A stretch of 64,000 bases of DNA, from positions 5,353,755 through 5,417,754 of the forward strand of contig NW_020654080.1 in NCBI RefSeq assembly GCF_003589595.1. The letters are read 5' to 3'. The notes below the pieces were generated by a model. The model was given only the letters and a program-made list of their open reading frames with translations. It searched no databases and was not told where the DNA came from. Position 1 is the stretch's first letter, and every line of letters starts with the position of its first letter. Below are positions 1 through 10,748 of this stretch, piece after piece. The stretch is from Hyposmocoma kahamanoa (lineage: Eukaryota; Arthropoda; Insecta; Lepidoptera; Cosmopterigidae). A program made the translations under genes and the position numbers.

Positions 1-183
1 ATAAATCAATTTTACCAACCTCGGCGGATTTGAATAAAAAAGAAAGTACCGGCAGCAGATATAACATCCTCTTATAAACAATCATGAAACCTCTTTGTCA
101 CTTTAGTGACATTAATATCGTTTTAGGCATGACTTTGAGGCTTGGTAAAAGATAATAATCTCAGTATAGAGTACTTACTAAAA

Positions 184-618
184 AAACCGACCCCAAAAGT
201 ACGTGGAATTACGTCTATTTGCTAAGTTTGATTGAAATATCCCCTAGTTCGCCACTACACAGGACTTGACACTAGAGATAATAAAAATCGTAATCGTAAT
301 AAACCTCAAAGTATATTGAGAGAAAAACGCCTTGAATTAGAGAAATAGCAAAATCAACCATTAAAGTAATTGCTCCTAAATTAAAGTTAGGCGCTATTTA
401 TAAAAATGAATCTTCATGCGTGAACAGCCCCCTTCGAGGTGGATGATTGTCGTCAAAATGAAATGGGACCACTATGGAAGTACCCTTTTTCCAACAAAAA
501 GAAGAATCATGAAAATCGGTTCACAAATACCGGAGTTATCGCGTAACATATATACAAAAAAAAAGAAAAAAAGAACATACAGTCGAATTGAGAACCTCCT
601 CCTTTTTTTAAGTCGGTT
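184..618 (+). repeat. Dispersed element E, near-complete copy
   Basis: One end begins AACCGACCCCAAAAGT and the other ends AAGTCGGTT, giving inverted termini of about 10-12 bp. The interior matches the copy at 20111-20540 over most of its length. Short terminal inverted repeats and no coding capacity suggest a MITE-like non-autonomous DNA element, but no target duplication is clear. The small open frame at 416-676 lies inside this repeat and is not a gene. Confidence 0.7.
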
Positions 619-779
619 AAAAATACAGTCGTTCTATGCTTGTTGTATTTGGAGGAATAGTTTTCATATAAAATGAACTCGTGTCTGGTATGCATGAAAG
701 GGGATCCAAGAATGCACGACGTACCTTTCTTTTCTCCACATCTGGCATACATCATCGTTAACTGCCTCAAAGGCAGTAC

Positions 780-970
780 GGCCTAGCTGGTCGAACGGTT
801 CCCGGGCCGGGATAAATATTTGTATGGCCTGCATTTATTTATCTCGAGAGGTTGAGTGTAATACGTGGTTGTCTATATGTGTGTCCAATGGCCCCTGCAA
901 TACAGGGTTTCCCTAGTGCGGAGCTATGAGTTTGTGCGCGTTATTACCAATGTTATTATTATTTCAATCA
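780..970 (+). repeat. SINE B (tRNA-headed), degraded copy
   Basis: The head is damaged, with most of the tRNA-like part deleted. The body shares TTTATTTATCTCGAGAG, GTGTGTCCAATGGC and GGGTTTCCCTAGTGCG with the fuller copy at 34446-34672. It ends in a TTATTATT-type tail. Confidence 0.7.
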
Positions 971-974
971 CTTC

Positions 975-1275
975 CATTATCATCAATCCATTTAAACGTC
1001 CCATTGCTGGGCAAGGGTCTCCTCTTAGGTGAAGGTTTAGGCCATAGTCCTCGACGCTAGCCCAATGCGGATTTCACGGGTTTTCAAGTGTTGTGAACCT
1101 TCTTCGACACTCAGTTTCATCACAATGTCTTCCTTCACCGAAAAGCTCATTGTAAATTTCATATTCAATTTTTGCACATAAATTTTGAGAACGTCAGAGG
1201 TTCCGTATCGGTTCCGGATTCGAACCCACGGCATCTGCTTGAGAGGTAATGAGGAGAAAGGTTTGAGCCATTAGA
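975..1275 (-). repeat. tRNA-derived SINE I
   Basis: On the minus strand a box-B-like stretch (GGGTTCGAATCC) is followed by a body containing GTGAAGGAAGACATTGTGAT and GGAGACCCTTGCCCAGCA. The same body occurs at 29525-29775. Its layout resembles common lepidopteran SINEs. Confidence 0.65.
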
Positions 1276-1896
1276 CTTATAAAATAAAAAGAATAAGAAG
1301 AAACTCGTTGCAATCGATATCAGGAGTGATGTATTGTGTCTGCATATGCACTCTATGTAGTAAGCACTCTGTACTCTGCGTGAGAAATCAATTTCTGAAT
1401 GAATTCGAGTGTCCGTGGTTTGAGCTCACACATAAATGGTGCAGGGAATTTTCTACATCGACGTTTGGTAATTCACATGATTAGGTAACACAGAATATCG
1501 TTTCGGCAAATAAAAAATTCAAAGAGTAGGAAAGCGTCGGAATAAACGTTACGATCGCATCGCTTCCGTTTTCCGAGCTCGTACATGTGTGATATTCAAA
1601 CTACCTAACAAAACATTCGATAAATTTCGGCAGTCTTATCTTATCGTGAAACGTTTACCATGTTCGCTGTCTAATATAGTTAAACCTTTAAGTGCAGGGC
1701 AATAATTCTGATTACAGCTGATAAACTCTGACGTATGTTTATGACGTGAGATCCACCATCAGCCGACGACTGATCGAATTTGACCGATCAATATGGACAA
1801 GAATGCCAGCATCATTAATGTGATGGAGGATGGTTGCAGGTCATTGCTATTTATCCCTAAAGATCTACAACAAAATGTCACTTTCGCATACTTTCC
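1276..1896. other. No gene or known repeat seen
   Basis: AT-rich sequence with no open frame of note and no match to the repeat families identified elsewhere in the window. Confidence 0.5.
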
Positions 1897-1971
1897 GGTT
1901 TCAATAAAACTTGGCAAATAGATGTAATTCTACGAACTTTTGAGGTCGAATGTTTTAGTACGCTATACTGA
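1897..1971 (-). repeat. Element E terminal fragment
   Basis: It carries the TCAATAAAACTTGGCAAATA and TTTTGAGGTCG end of element E and the adjoining TTTTAGTACGCTATACT flank. The rest of the element is absent. Confidence 0.6.
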
Positions 1972-2546
1972 TTATTGTACCAATGAATTTTAACTAATTG
2001 TCTAATAAAAAGATCGTGATTTTACATAGTAAGTACATGTATACGGTTTTCTTGAAGAATCATGTATCTGTAAGAACTCACTGAGTTGTGAAAAACCTTT
2101 TCACTATACAAGTACAGCCTTTTATTTACTATCAACCCGCAGTAGGAGGAAATACGCTTCAATTGACAACTACAAGAGGAACTTTTCCCATATTTCATCG
2201 TGAATAAAATCCTTTCGTTGCATTACAAAAAAACCCATATCATATTGTCGGGAGATGGTAATTCTTGTCATTTTCAGCTTCCTATGACGTTATTGACGTG
2301 ACTGTTTTTTTTTTTCAGGAACCAAGTTATTTCCCCTAGTCGTGTTTACTTACTAATAAAAGTAAAAGCATTTTTATATTTAGGCTTTTATCGCTTAAGT
2401 TTTCTTAACTATAGAAGCAAGGTTTGTTTTCTTTTGCGACGTTGTAACGATGGCAGATATTTTTTCTACTCCTTTACTTTAATTTGACAATTATACCTAA
2501 CCTAGAAAAATTCTGTGAATTATAACATAGAAATTCTATTATCTAT

Positions 2547-2971
2547 GAGGGAGGAGGTTCTCAATTCGTCTGTATGTTTTTATTTTTTTTGTATGTATGT
2601 TATGCAATAACTCCGCCATTTGTGAGCCAATTTTGATGGTTCTTTTTTGTTGGAAAGAAGGTAATAATAATAATAACGCACACACTCGACATAGCCCCGC
2701 ACTAGGGAAACCCTGTGTCGTGGGTGCCATAGGCACACACATAGACAACCACAAATTACACCCAAACTCACGAGAGAAATAAACGTAAGCCATACAAATA
2801 TTTTTCCCGGCCCGGGAATCGAACCTGGGACCTCTGCGTGGCAGTCCGGCGTAGTAACCGTTCGGCCACGGAGGCAGAGGCGGTACCTCAGATATAGTCC
2901 CATTTCAATTTCAAGAAAATATTCCACTCCTAAGGGTGGCAAACTAGGGGATGAATGACTTTTGAGGTCGA
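2547..2971 (-). repeat. Element E copy split by a SINE
   Basis: Starts with GGAGGAGGTTCTCAATTCG and resumes after the inserted SINE with GTCCCATTTCAATTTCAAG...CTAAGGGTGG...TTTTGAGGTCG. The uninterrupted order is seen at 9260-9462, which shows that the SINE inserted into an existing element E. Confidence 0.7.
2661..2873 (-). repeat. SINE B, near full length, nested in element E
   Basis: On the minus strand the tRNA-like head (CGTGGCCGAACGGTTAC... GGTTCGATTCCCGGGCCGGG) is followed by the B body and a TTATTATTATTA tail. The open frames at 2539-2942 are conceptual translations of this SINE. Confidence 0.85.
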
Positions 2972-3357
2972 TTTTTTTTAACCGGAGGTAAGGTTATTAA
3001 TTAAAATATCAAATATGACTTCTGTCTGTCTCTCTCTCTCTACTGCTTCCTGATTGGTTAAACTATATGCGATACTTGACCAATCACAGACCCTTCTATT
3101 CCGTCTCTTTGGTTTTTTGTTGTTTTGTAGAGTTCATTTGGCTCTCGTTGTAGTTTTTTGTCGTGGATTGTTTATAATATATATGTATATTAAATATTGG
3201 TTGTGTTTCATTATTTTAATAGACCCGTAGAAGAAGTATTGTATGTAGCCATTACATAATTAGGTCTTAAAATTTCGTAACTATTACTTAGGCCACTCGA
3301 TACGGGACTCGACTTGAAGAACCCTCATTGCGCAACGATTGCAGAAAATATTTATGA

Positions 3358-3650
3358 TACCAAGGGGCGGGACGAACAAGTCGTGAGCCTGGTGGTAAGC
3401 GACACGCCTATCCATAACCGTTGCAGGTCCATTCAGAGCTTTAAATTGCAAAGATCTTATGGGCACTGCCACTGCACTCATCACCCTGAGACATAAGTTG
3501 ACAAGTCTCGTGTACCTGTAATTTCTCCCGCATCCTTTATCCTTCTTAATCGGAATGCAGTAATGCTCACATTACTGCTTGGCGGCAGAAATAGGTAAGG
3601 TGGCAGTACTTCCCTGGACGAACACTTTAACAAGGAGATCTACTGCTACT
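3358..3650 (-). repeat. Dispersed repeat A, near full length
   Basis: Runs from GGGCGGGACGAACAAGTCGTG to GAGATCTACTGCTACT. Read on the minus strand, it starts with the motif AGCAGTAGA and contains TGCCGCCAAGCAGTAAT and TTGTCAACTTATGTCTCAGG. About 20 copies occur in the window. The class is unknown: there are no terminal inverted repeats, and some copies end in an A-rich run. Confidence 0.75.
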
Positions 3651-4340
3651 TACATAGGTAAACATACAGGGTTATATCTAAAATGCAGAACTCAGAAGCA
3701 AGTATTACCCATGGAATTCCTCAATGAAGTATAATCTTATCAAAGAAGCAATCGTTCTCCCAAACCAGAATGTGGTAGTCGGGTCGTGACGCATGCCAAT
3801 AAATGGTAATTAAATACAATTTAAAATTATAGATTTGTAATAATACAATCTTTTTTAAATATATATTTATTGTCATTGTACCATAGCAATGTACGACGCA
3901 CTTCTTTTGTTATACTCAGCCATTCGATTGTCGTCACAAGAGTTGTTGTTTTCCTTTTTTGTTCATATTAATATTTGCGAGGTTATTTGACGGAAACAAC
4001 AAAATAATTGGCTCAATATTTCATAATTTTATTACAATTATGTATTTTATTCATTATTAAATAAAGGAAAGTGTATACAAAATTACTGTGGAAAAGAAAA
4101 ACAAGATACCCGTAGAGGGTCGTGGCTCGGGGCATTTTGCCTAACAACGTTTACCCTTTTAAAAGATAAATTTATTCCTTCACGGAAGTAGGTGCCATTT
4201 TTCTGGTTATCAGAGTCTTGTATCTGTATAGCCCGTATGAATGTGAATTGCTCTGAAAAACTAATATTGATCTTTATTGTTACCGAGTTTTTAGGTTTTC
4301 GCGATTGCTGCACACTGCAAATGAAACTATTTTTTCGGTT
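3651..4340. other. No gene seen
   Basis: AT-rich DNA. The short frames on both strands here have no recognisable domain and are not supported as genes. Confidence 0.5.
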
Positions 4341-4343
4341 CTG

Positions 4344-4472
4344 GGGGTCTACTCTCGATCTCCGTGACGTGATGCGAATGAAGCTTCATACTGGACACTT
4401 GTCTTTTAATTTTGTCGAATAATACTTATTTGACAGTAATTGTTTCGGACGGAGATTGAGAGTAGACCCTCT
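4344..4472. mobile_element. Small MITE-like element H
   Basis: The inverted ends GGGTCTACTCTCGATCTCCGT and ACGGAGATTGAGAGTAGACCC match at 20 of 21 positions and enclose about 75 bp of AT-rich spacer. A half copy lies at 13815-13880. No target duplication is resolved. Confidence 0.65.
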
Positions 4473-4886
4473 GAATCGCGTATATTTGTCAATTCGAAAT
4501 TACTCGCATGGGGTCAACGTATTAACAAATAATAATGGTATAAAAAAGGTACAATAATTATAAAACAGTTCCTATAAAACTAAATAACACAATACGCAGT
4601 ACTCCCTTAGACGCCTGTTCTCTCGAACTACCTATATAATTTAATAGTTCTCGACGTGAAGTTGAACAACATGGACACTTTTGAAGAATGATGAAATGAA
4701 GGTTATTTTTGATTTATGGGCACGTCCTCTTCTATCAAGAATTTTGATGGGTGTGACAACAGATCGAACAAACGGAAGTGAAGGAAAACAAATTTCCAGA
4801 ACAATTCAAAGTTTAAAAAAATATATGGCTCCAGAAAACAGGACGATATAAAGGTAAGATGACGATGAAGGCAGCATCGTTGCATT

Positions 4887-5154
4887 AAGGTCGTTGTTTC
4901 ATTTTGCCGCACCACGTCTAAATTACGTTTGCTGCCTGCTCTATTAACCATCAGTTCTCCTGTAGACATGACCGGCCCGTTGTTATACGCTTTTCACAGG
5001 TCTCATGGTAGCGGTTAACTAAGGTCGTCCCTTCATTTTGACCGCGTCTGAACTACGTTTGCTGCCAAGTCTGCTCCATTGACCATCTGTTCTCCTGTTG
5101 ATATGACCGGCCCATTGCTATACGCTTTTCATAGGTCCCATGGTAACGGTTCAC
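4887..5154. repeat. Tandem duplication, unit 134 bp, two copies
   Basis: The second unit starts at 5021 with AAGGTCGTCCCTTCATTTTG, against AAGGTCGTTGTTTCATTTTG at 4887. Shared internal words include ACGTTTGCTGCC, GTTCTCCTGT, ATGACCGGCCC and ATACGCTTTTCA. The right half resembles the CAGGTCCCATGGTCACGGTT motif of hairpin family M at 44340 and 19170. Confidence 0.75.
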
Positions 5155-5800
5155 TCTTCAGTTATTTTGAATGAATGTCATTCACCCATATTATGAGTTT
5201 AGAATTTTCTACACTTAAGCTTCATCAAGATGCACGTGCTTATAGAAATAATAATTACATACGTTCTGTTTCGTATTTAATTAAATAACCATAATATGAC
5301 GTACCAGAGCGTCGAGGAAACTCGTGTGAATGCATATTCATGTGGCAACGGGGGAAATGAACTATTATTTACACACACACCGGTGTGAATAAGGGTAAAA
5401 GTTGCCTGTCTAGCTAGGGATTATCTGCCTAGTTTGCAGATAGTTCGTATTATATCTGAGATGTGATCGCGGAACTGAAGATGATCCGAAATAAAAAGAA
5501 ATGAAGTATCTCCATATTTGTTAGCAGCATGGCTTCTTGTGTAAGATTTAATTCAGAGAAGTGCTGCTACCTATTGTACTTATTTTTGCCACCGAGCAGT
5601 AACGTAAACACAAAACCTAACGTTCTAAAATTTAAACAGGAAAATATTAGAAAATATAGATTTTAAGGCTCTCGTGGTTAATCACTAAATAATTATACGC
5701 ACGGAACGCTCCATGGTCACGGGTTGACTGGAGGGTGTAATCGTGTTCTGAAATATCGGGAAAATAAAAGGAAGAAGAATAATAATAAGAGTAATAAGAA
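5155..5800. other. No gene seen
   Basis: AT-rich intergenic DNA with nothing recognisable except a short purine run with AATAATAAG near the SINE that follows. Confidence 0.5.
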
Positions 5801-5803
5801 GAA

Positions 5804-6270
5804 GTGCTTAGTTGGTATAGTGTCTGACACGGTAAGCTAGAAGACGTCGGTTCGAATCCGGTCGGATCGAAGGAATTTTTTCTGAGTGTTCGATCTTTGT
5901 ATTAGTAATTACAGCAAACTAGTGGAGTAATTTCATAAAAAAAATTGAATATCAATTCAATAAAAATTTAAAATACAGCGAATAGCGACATCTCTCGCCA
6001 GGACTGGTAGCTGTAAAGGTACTAACTGGATGATAAATCTTTCATAGATTTCTCATAGATGACGCTACGACTAAAAAGTCGTTGAAAAACCAAATACAAA
6101 GACACGACGCACTCACGTAGAAATATTCGTGAGGTGCACTGGTTCGTTCCGTGGCTTAGTTGGTATAGCGTCTGGCGCGGTAAGCTAGAACATGTAGGTT
6201 CTAATCCGGCCGGATCGAAGGAATTTTTTCTGAGTGTTCGATCTTTGTTTTAATAATTATAGCAAATAAA
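5804..6270 (+). repeat. SINE C, head-to-tail dimer
   Basis: Two tRNA-like heads (AGTTGGTATAG at 5810 and 6158, period 348 bp) each lead into the box-B-like sequence GGTTCGAATCCGGTCGGATC or its variant, then GAAGGAATTTTTTCTGAGTG and TTCGATCTTTGT. A shared pre-head segment (CTCATAGATGACGCTACGAC...AAGTCG) lies between them. Confidence 0.8.
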
Positions 6271-9259
6271 AAGAAATCATATCGACAAGAAACCTGTAAT
6301 TTGTGTTAATCAAATACTACAAAACTACCGTGAGACTAAGCCATGATCCGAACTAATATTATAAATGCGAAAGTAACTCATGGTCTTACTATGGAGCTCT
6401 TGTTACAATTTAGTTTAAAATATTAAATTAATCGTTGTGAGATAGCGCTACATGAAGTGTATATTACCATCCCGCTTCTTTTGTCGCTACGAACCTATAC
6501 TAAACTGCAATAAGAGTTCATGGCCTAAACTGCAGAACCAATTTATATAAATTTTGGCATAGAGATAGATGAGATGAGAGATAGTTATTATGTAACAGAT
6601 ACATAATTTTCATACAAAATCGAAAATACCTACGCTATAATAGCCTACTGGACCAACGACACCAGGCGTTCACTACAAGGACAAAGGAACCTAAGCATGC
6701 GCACACACAGAGAGGTGAAGGTAGCGTTGCCCGTTGTGTGCAGTCGTGCGGAGCCAAATGCTCATAAATGAAAGACTTGTATGGTCGCTTGCGCCGACGT
6801 CGGCATACTTAGCGGTAGGCACTTATCGCGTAACCTTGAGCGAGTGACTGAACACTGCCTGGGAGTAGGACATAGGTTAGTTTTTGTCACAAAAAGAAAT
6901 CTTAAACGGGATGAATTAGGGGAAGTAAGTTTATATGGAGAACCAATAAAACTATGAAAATTAGTAGAGCATATTACTACCCTCGTAACGATAAAAAGCA
7001 CAACTATGCGTACTTTACACGGCAGTTGTGCCTTTTTCGTTCCGAGGGCAGAGTAGAAGTTCTTATTCAACGAAGACGAATTCGCATGCACCAGCTAGTA
7101 TTAACTAAACTAACGGATAACTCACGTATTGAAATCGAATTTCTGCGGAAAGTACATGAAACTATCGAGACAGGCCGTCATTCGAATTTTAATCGTTGTA
7201 GTGGATGATCGGAAACCTCCGGCTGGAAAACAGTGTTAGGTATTTCATCAGTGCTTAGTGTGGCCGAGACTTTAGAAAATGACGGTGTTAGTGTAGTGTG
7301 CAATCATGCTAATGACTTTAATAAGAATGAAGAAAATGAAAGTAGTTATAATTGTATTGAATGACTGGGCAGTTAGGGCTTTGGCGCACAGTATTTGTCA
7401 AACTACCGCCGCGGAAGCTCATGATTAAGGACCACGGACTGGTTCGGAATATGTCGAACAAACATTCGGCTTAATTAATAGGCAAATACAAAATACGTAT
7501 AATCAATCATCGTACCGCCAATTGAAATAATTTGCTAGCTAGTTTTTTAGTTATACAAGTTACCTGTGACAGACCCATATCTTCTACTAAGTTTTGATTA
7601 TGGTGCCCTCTCTACCTAACCTTTTGCGTGCGTTGGAGAAAAGATTATGAGCGCGAGAGGAACCGTGAAATCGCTTTCACGTTAAATCTCCCAGCCTATT
7701 TGCGATAGATATGTAAAAATGTATGTAATGAATAATCCGTATCAAACAAATCAACCCATTCATCAGATTGTAATGAACAGACAGATGATCATTCGTTCGG
7801 TAAAAAAATTAACACAGAAAACTTTACCTTTAGGTAAACGTTTCTTTACATTTCTTTGAAAGTATGTGCACATTTTATATCGAGTAAGACAGATGGAGTA
7901 AAGTGAAAATATAACATATGACGTCATGTAAGCTGAGTATAAATATAGTAAATTATTGCAGAGGCCGGGAAGTAAGGGATTGCTGGGAGTATGAGTTACA
8001 AGGCCGAGCGCCAGAGAGGACAGACGAAGAAGACAGATGGCCAGCTTTTCTACATTATAATATAACTCGAACAAAAATGTTAAAGGCTAAAACGTAAAAT
8101 TGTAAAAAAAATGCTGCTGATTTTGAATTTATAAAATTAATTTATCAAATGTTTCATGTTTTTTTCTATACTTCAAGTTTAGTTTAGTTTAGTTTATATG
8201 AAATAAAACTTTTTGCTTAATCTCATCGTGTAATAGAAGTACAGTGCAATTAAATTAAAATAATATCCATTGTAATGAAAAAGCCCGCAGCCGTAATTCA
8301 TCACATTACATTGCAGCATGCTTGCATGTTATGACACTGTTTACGAGCAAGTGTGATGAAAAATTTAATAATAATGTGTTATACAACCATGCCAATTACC
8401 GGTTCTCAAATTAGGAAATTCCCTCTATGATTAACCAACAAGCTAGAGCAACTAAATTCATCCCGGTGAAGCATCCCACAACACTAGATCAGAAGTAATT
8501 AAAAAATTTCCTCACCCAGCGCCTGCAGTGAAAACCGTTGCAATAGCCATAGGCAATTCAGTTCACCGCTGGTCGTGGTTGACTCAGCAGGTGTCCATTG
8601 CCGTCCAGCTAGATAATGCTGCTAGTATACTGGGAACGTTTGAGCCGAGCACGATACAGGGCGGGTATTTTTTAAGGTTAATTGATAAAATCTCCGTATT
8701 TTGGGTTTTTAAGCGACTTCAAAAAAGGAAGAGGTTCGTATGTTACGCGATAACTCTAATTAAATAAAATTGGGCATACTTATGCAAACTAGAACCTCCG
8801 ATATAATTAGATTTTTGTAAAAACAGTGTGAACAAATAAATAGATCAGTTATTTGAGACAAACAACGTGAGTTATGTGTGGCATTGAGAATGATATAGGG
8901 AAACTATTATATTATATAGCAATAAATAAAAAACATTATGTATCTTTTTATTTAGTTAACGAGAACCATGTTCTAGTTTTCGTAATGAAAACGCCAAAGA
9001 TCTACAGTACTTCAGTACACGTGACATGGATCCGTTTAGCATATTTTAAAAAAGACATTATATGAAGTTAAGCAGTTAAGCAGCACAGTTCTTTTTAGCT
9101 ATTAAAAAGTTACTTATTTAGGGTTGGTACCCTGAAGGACTTTTATTTTCTCCGTTTTGGCTTGGTACATTGCCAGGATTTTTTGCGAGCGGGTAAAGGA
9201 GACGTCTAGTGTTCTACCTAAATACATAACCCAATTTCACTCGAGGTATGGGGTTGGTC
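6271..9259. other. Long stretch without recognised genes
   Basis: Mostly AT-rich. A slightly GC-richer patch lies at 6650-6860. The frames at 6762-7208, 7763-8074 and 8528-9065 are short, lack known domains and overlap on opposite strands. A scrap of element E (GACTTCAAAAAAGGAAGAGG) is at 8711-8765. Nothing else could be assigned. Confidence 0.5.
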
Positions 9260-9462
9260 CTTGTTTGCAAAATAATGTCCAATTGTAACCCGATTTTGAT
9301 GATTATTCTTTTGTTGGAAAGAGGGTAACTCAGTAGTGGTTCTATTTAAATTTAAAGAAAATATTCCATCTCTAAGGGTGGTAAACTAGGGGATGAATGC
9401 GGTTTCGGTAACCGATTTCAATAAAACTTGGCAAATAGATGTATTTCCACGAAATTTTCAGG
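9260..9462 (-). repeat. Element E internal fragment
   Basis: Contains GATTTTGATGATTATTCTTT, GTTGGAAAGAGGGTAACTCA, CTAAGGGTGGTAAACTAGGG and CAATAAAACTTGGCAAATAG in element E order, without clear termini. Confidence 0.6.
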
Positions 9463-9960
9463 TAAGTTTTTTTTGTAAAAAAGTTACAATTATTATAGTG
9501 CCTATTGACGAATCCCGGTGCTAGGCCATTATGCCGTAAATTTGATTATTTCATGCGTTAACACCTAACACATAACGATGAAACCCCTTGAGCTCCAACG
9601 GCATATTTGTGTTTCTGTATCGTTATTTAACTTATTATTATAATGATGTCTTGTTTGCCTTTATCTACTATCGGAAAATTTTACGCGTGTAGGATCATAA
9701 TAGAATATATACTCGTGGATATATATTTAGAAGAACGCTAAAAAATATTGAATTTGAACTGTGATAACAATGTTAATTATAAATTACTGGCCACATACCA
9801 GAGGCTCTTGGCTCTATATCACAGGAGCCTAGAGCACATCAGAGTTCACTTTATTAATCCAAATTGAATTAATCCAAAGTCCAAAAGTTTGATGTGCATT
9901 CAAATCAAAGTCTCATTTATTCTATAGGTATTAATTTTTACATTTGAAAACGTAATTTTG
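9463..9960. other. AT-rich stretch, no gene seen
   Basis: No open frame, repeat match or hairpin of note. The right part may be 3' non-coding sequence of the adjacent minus-strand LINE relic, but this cannot be shown by eye. Confidence 0.4.
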
Positions 9961-9964
9961 AAGC

Positions 9965-10735
9965 TGTACAGCTTGTGCACTACGCTGACCTCCCTGAGAA
10001 GAACGAGCAAGAAACTCTAGGGATTGCTCTTTTCAAATAAACTTAAATGCTATGGAATACTATTTGAATCACACTTGTGTAGAATTTAGACTCATGTTGT
10101 TTTTGTATATATCTTTATCTAACACATACTCTTCAGTTTTGTAATATGACTTTTCAATTAAAATACTTTTAATGTAAGTTTTAAACTTAAGAAATGATAT
10201 CTTAATATATGCTGCGGCATTGTAAATACGTATACAGTTCCCCATAAAAGAATCGTTTACCTTAGTTTAACGAAATCGTGTGCCTTGAGTTTGGACTTGT
10301 TCTAAGTTTAATATTTTGGATATCTTCATTCTTAATAAAATTATGTATATTTTTATGGGCATACAAAATATTTTAGTGAATGTACTGTGATGCCACAGTC
10401 ATGATACCAGTCTCTTTAAACTTTTCTCTGAGAGAAACCCAAGATCTAAACGGCACATAGAACGAATCGCTCGCTTTTGCAACACATGTCCTGCGGCTTT
10501 GCCCCACATGAGAATCCCGTAGGACATAATACTAGCTAAGTAACTAAAGTAAACTAGTCTAGCAGTAGCAATATCGTAAGCTCACGTATTATACAGACTG
10601 CGTATGCAGCACGGTTTAATCTGCTGGCTAAGGAAGACACTTGTGGAAACCAGTGAAGTTTATTATCTAAGGTCACTCCCAAAAATATAGCTAACTTTTC
10701 TCCATTTATTTCTATGATTGGACTTTTGCGTTAGG
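9965..10735 (-). pseudogene. Decayed non-LTR retrotransposon, C-terminal part of reverse transcriptase ORF
   Basis: Minus-strand translation, shifting frame several times, gives pieces with the character of the region after the LINE reverse transcriptase core: FLGVTLDNKLHWFPQVSSLA, then ASRLNRAAYAV, YGILMWG-like, LQKRAIRSMCRLDLGF-like and KLKAHDFVKLR. In jockey-type and CR1-type elements this segment follows the YADD catalytic block, which is not present here. In-frame stops and indels show it is dead. Exact clade not assigned. A younger R1-type LINE fragment is inserted immediately upstream in its reading direction (10763-10944). Confidence 0.7.
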
Positions 10736-10748
10736 TTAGGTTAGGTTA

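Larger units (their letters stand above)
2400..3345. repeat. About 1-kb segment with a diverged paralogue at 60340-61300
   Basis: Ordered matches to 60340-61300 include TTTTTCTACTCCTTTACTTTAAT, TCCTGATTGGTTAAA, TTGGTTTTTTGTTGTTTTGTAG and GGCCACTCG...ACTCGAC...GAACCCTCATT. This copy has since received element E (2547-2971). The other copy carries repeat A at 60800-61045. It may be an old large repeat or a segmental duplication; no coding capacity is seen. Confidence 0.55.

Noticed and set aside
416..770. Short ORFs on both strands as genes
   Set aside because: They lie wholly or largely within element E or its flank, and the element E copies at 20111 and 30353 give similar frames.
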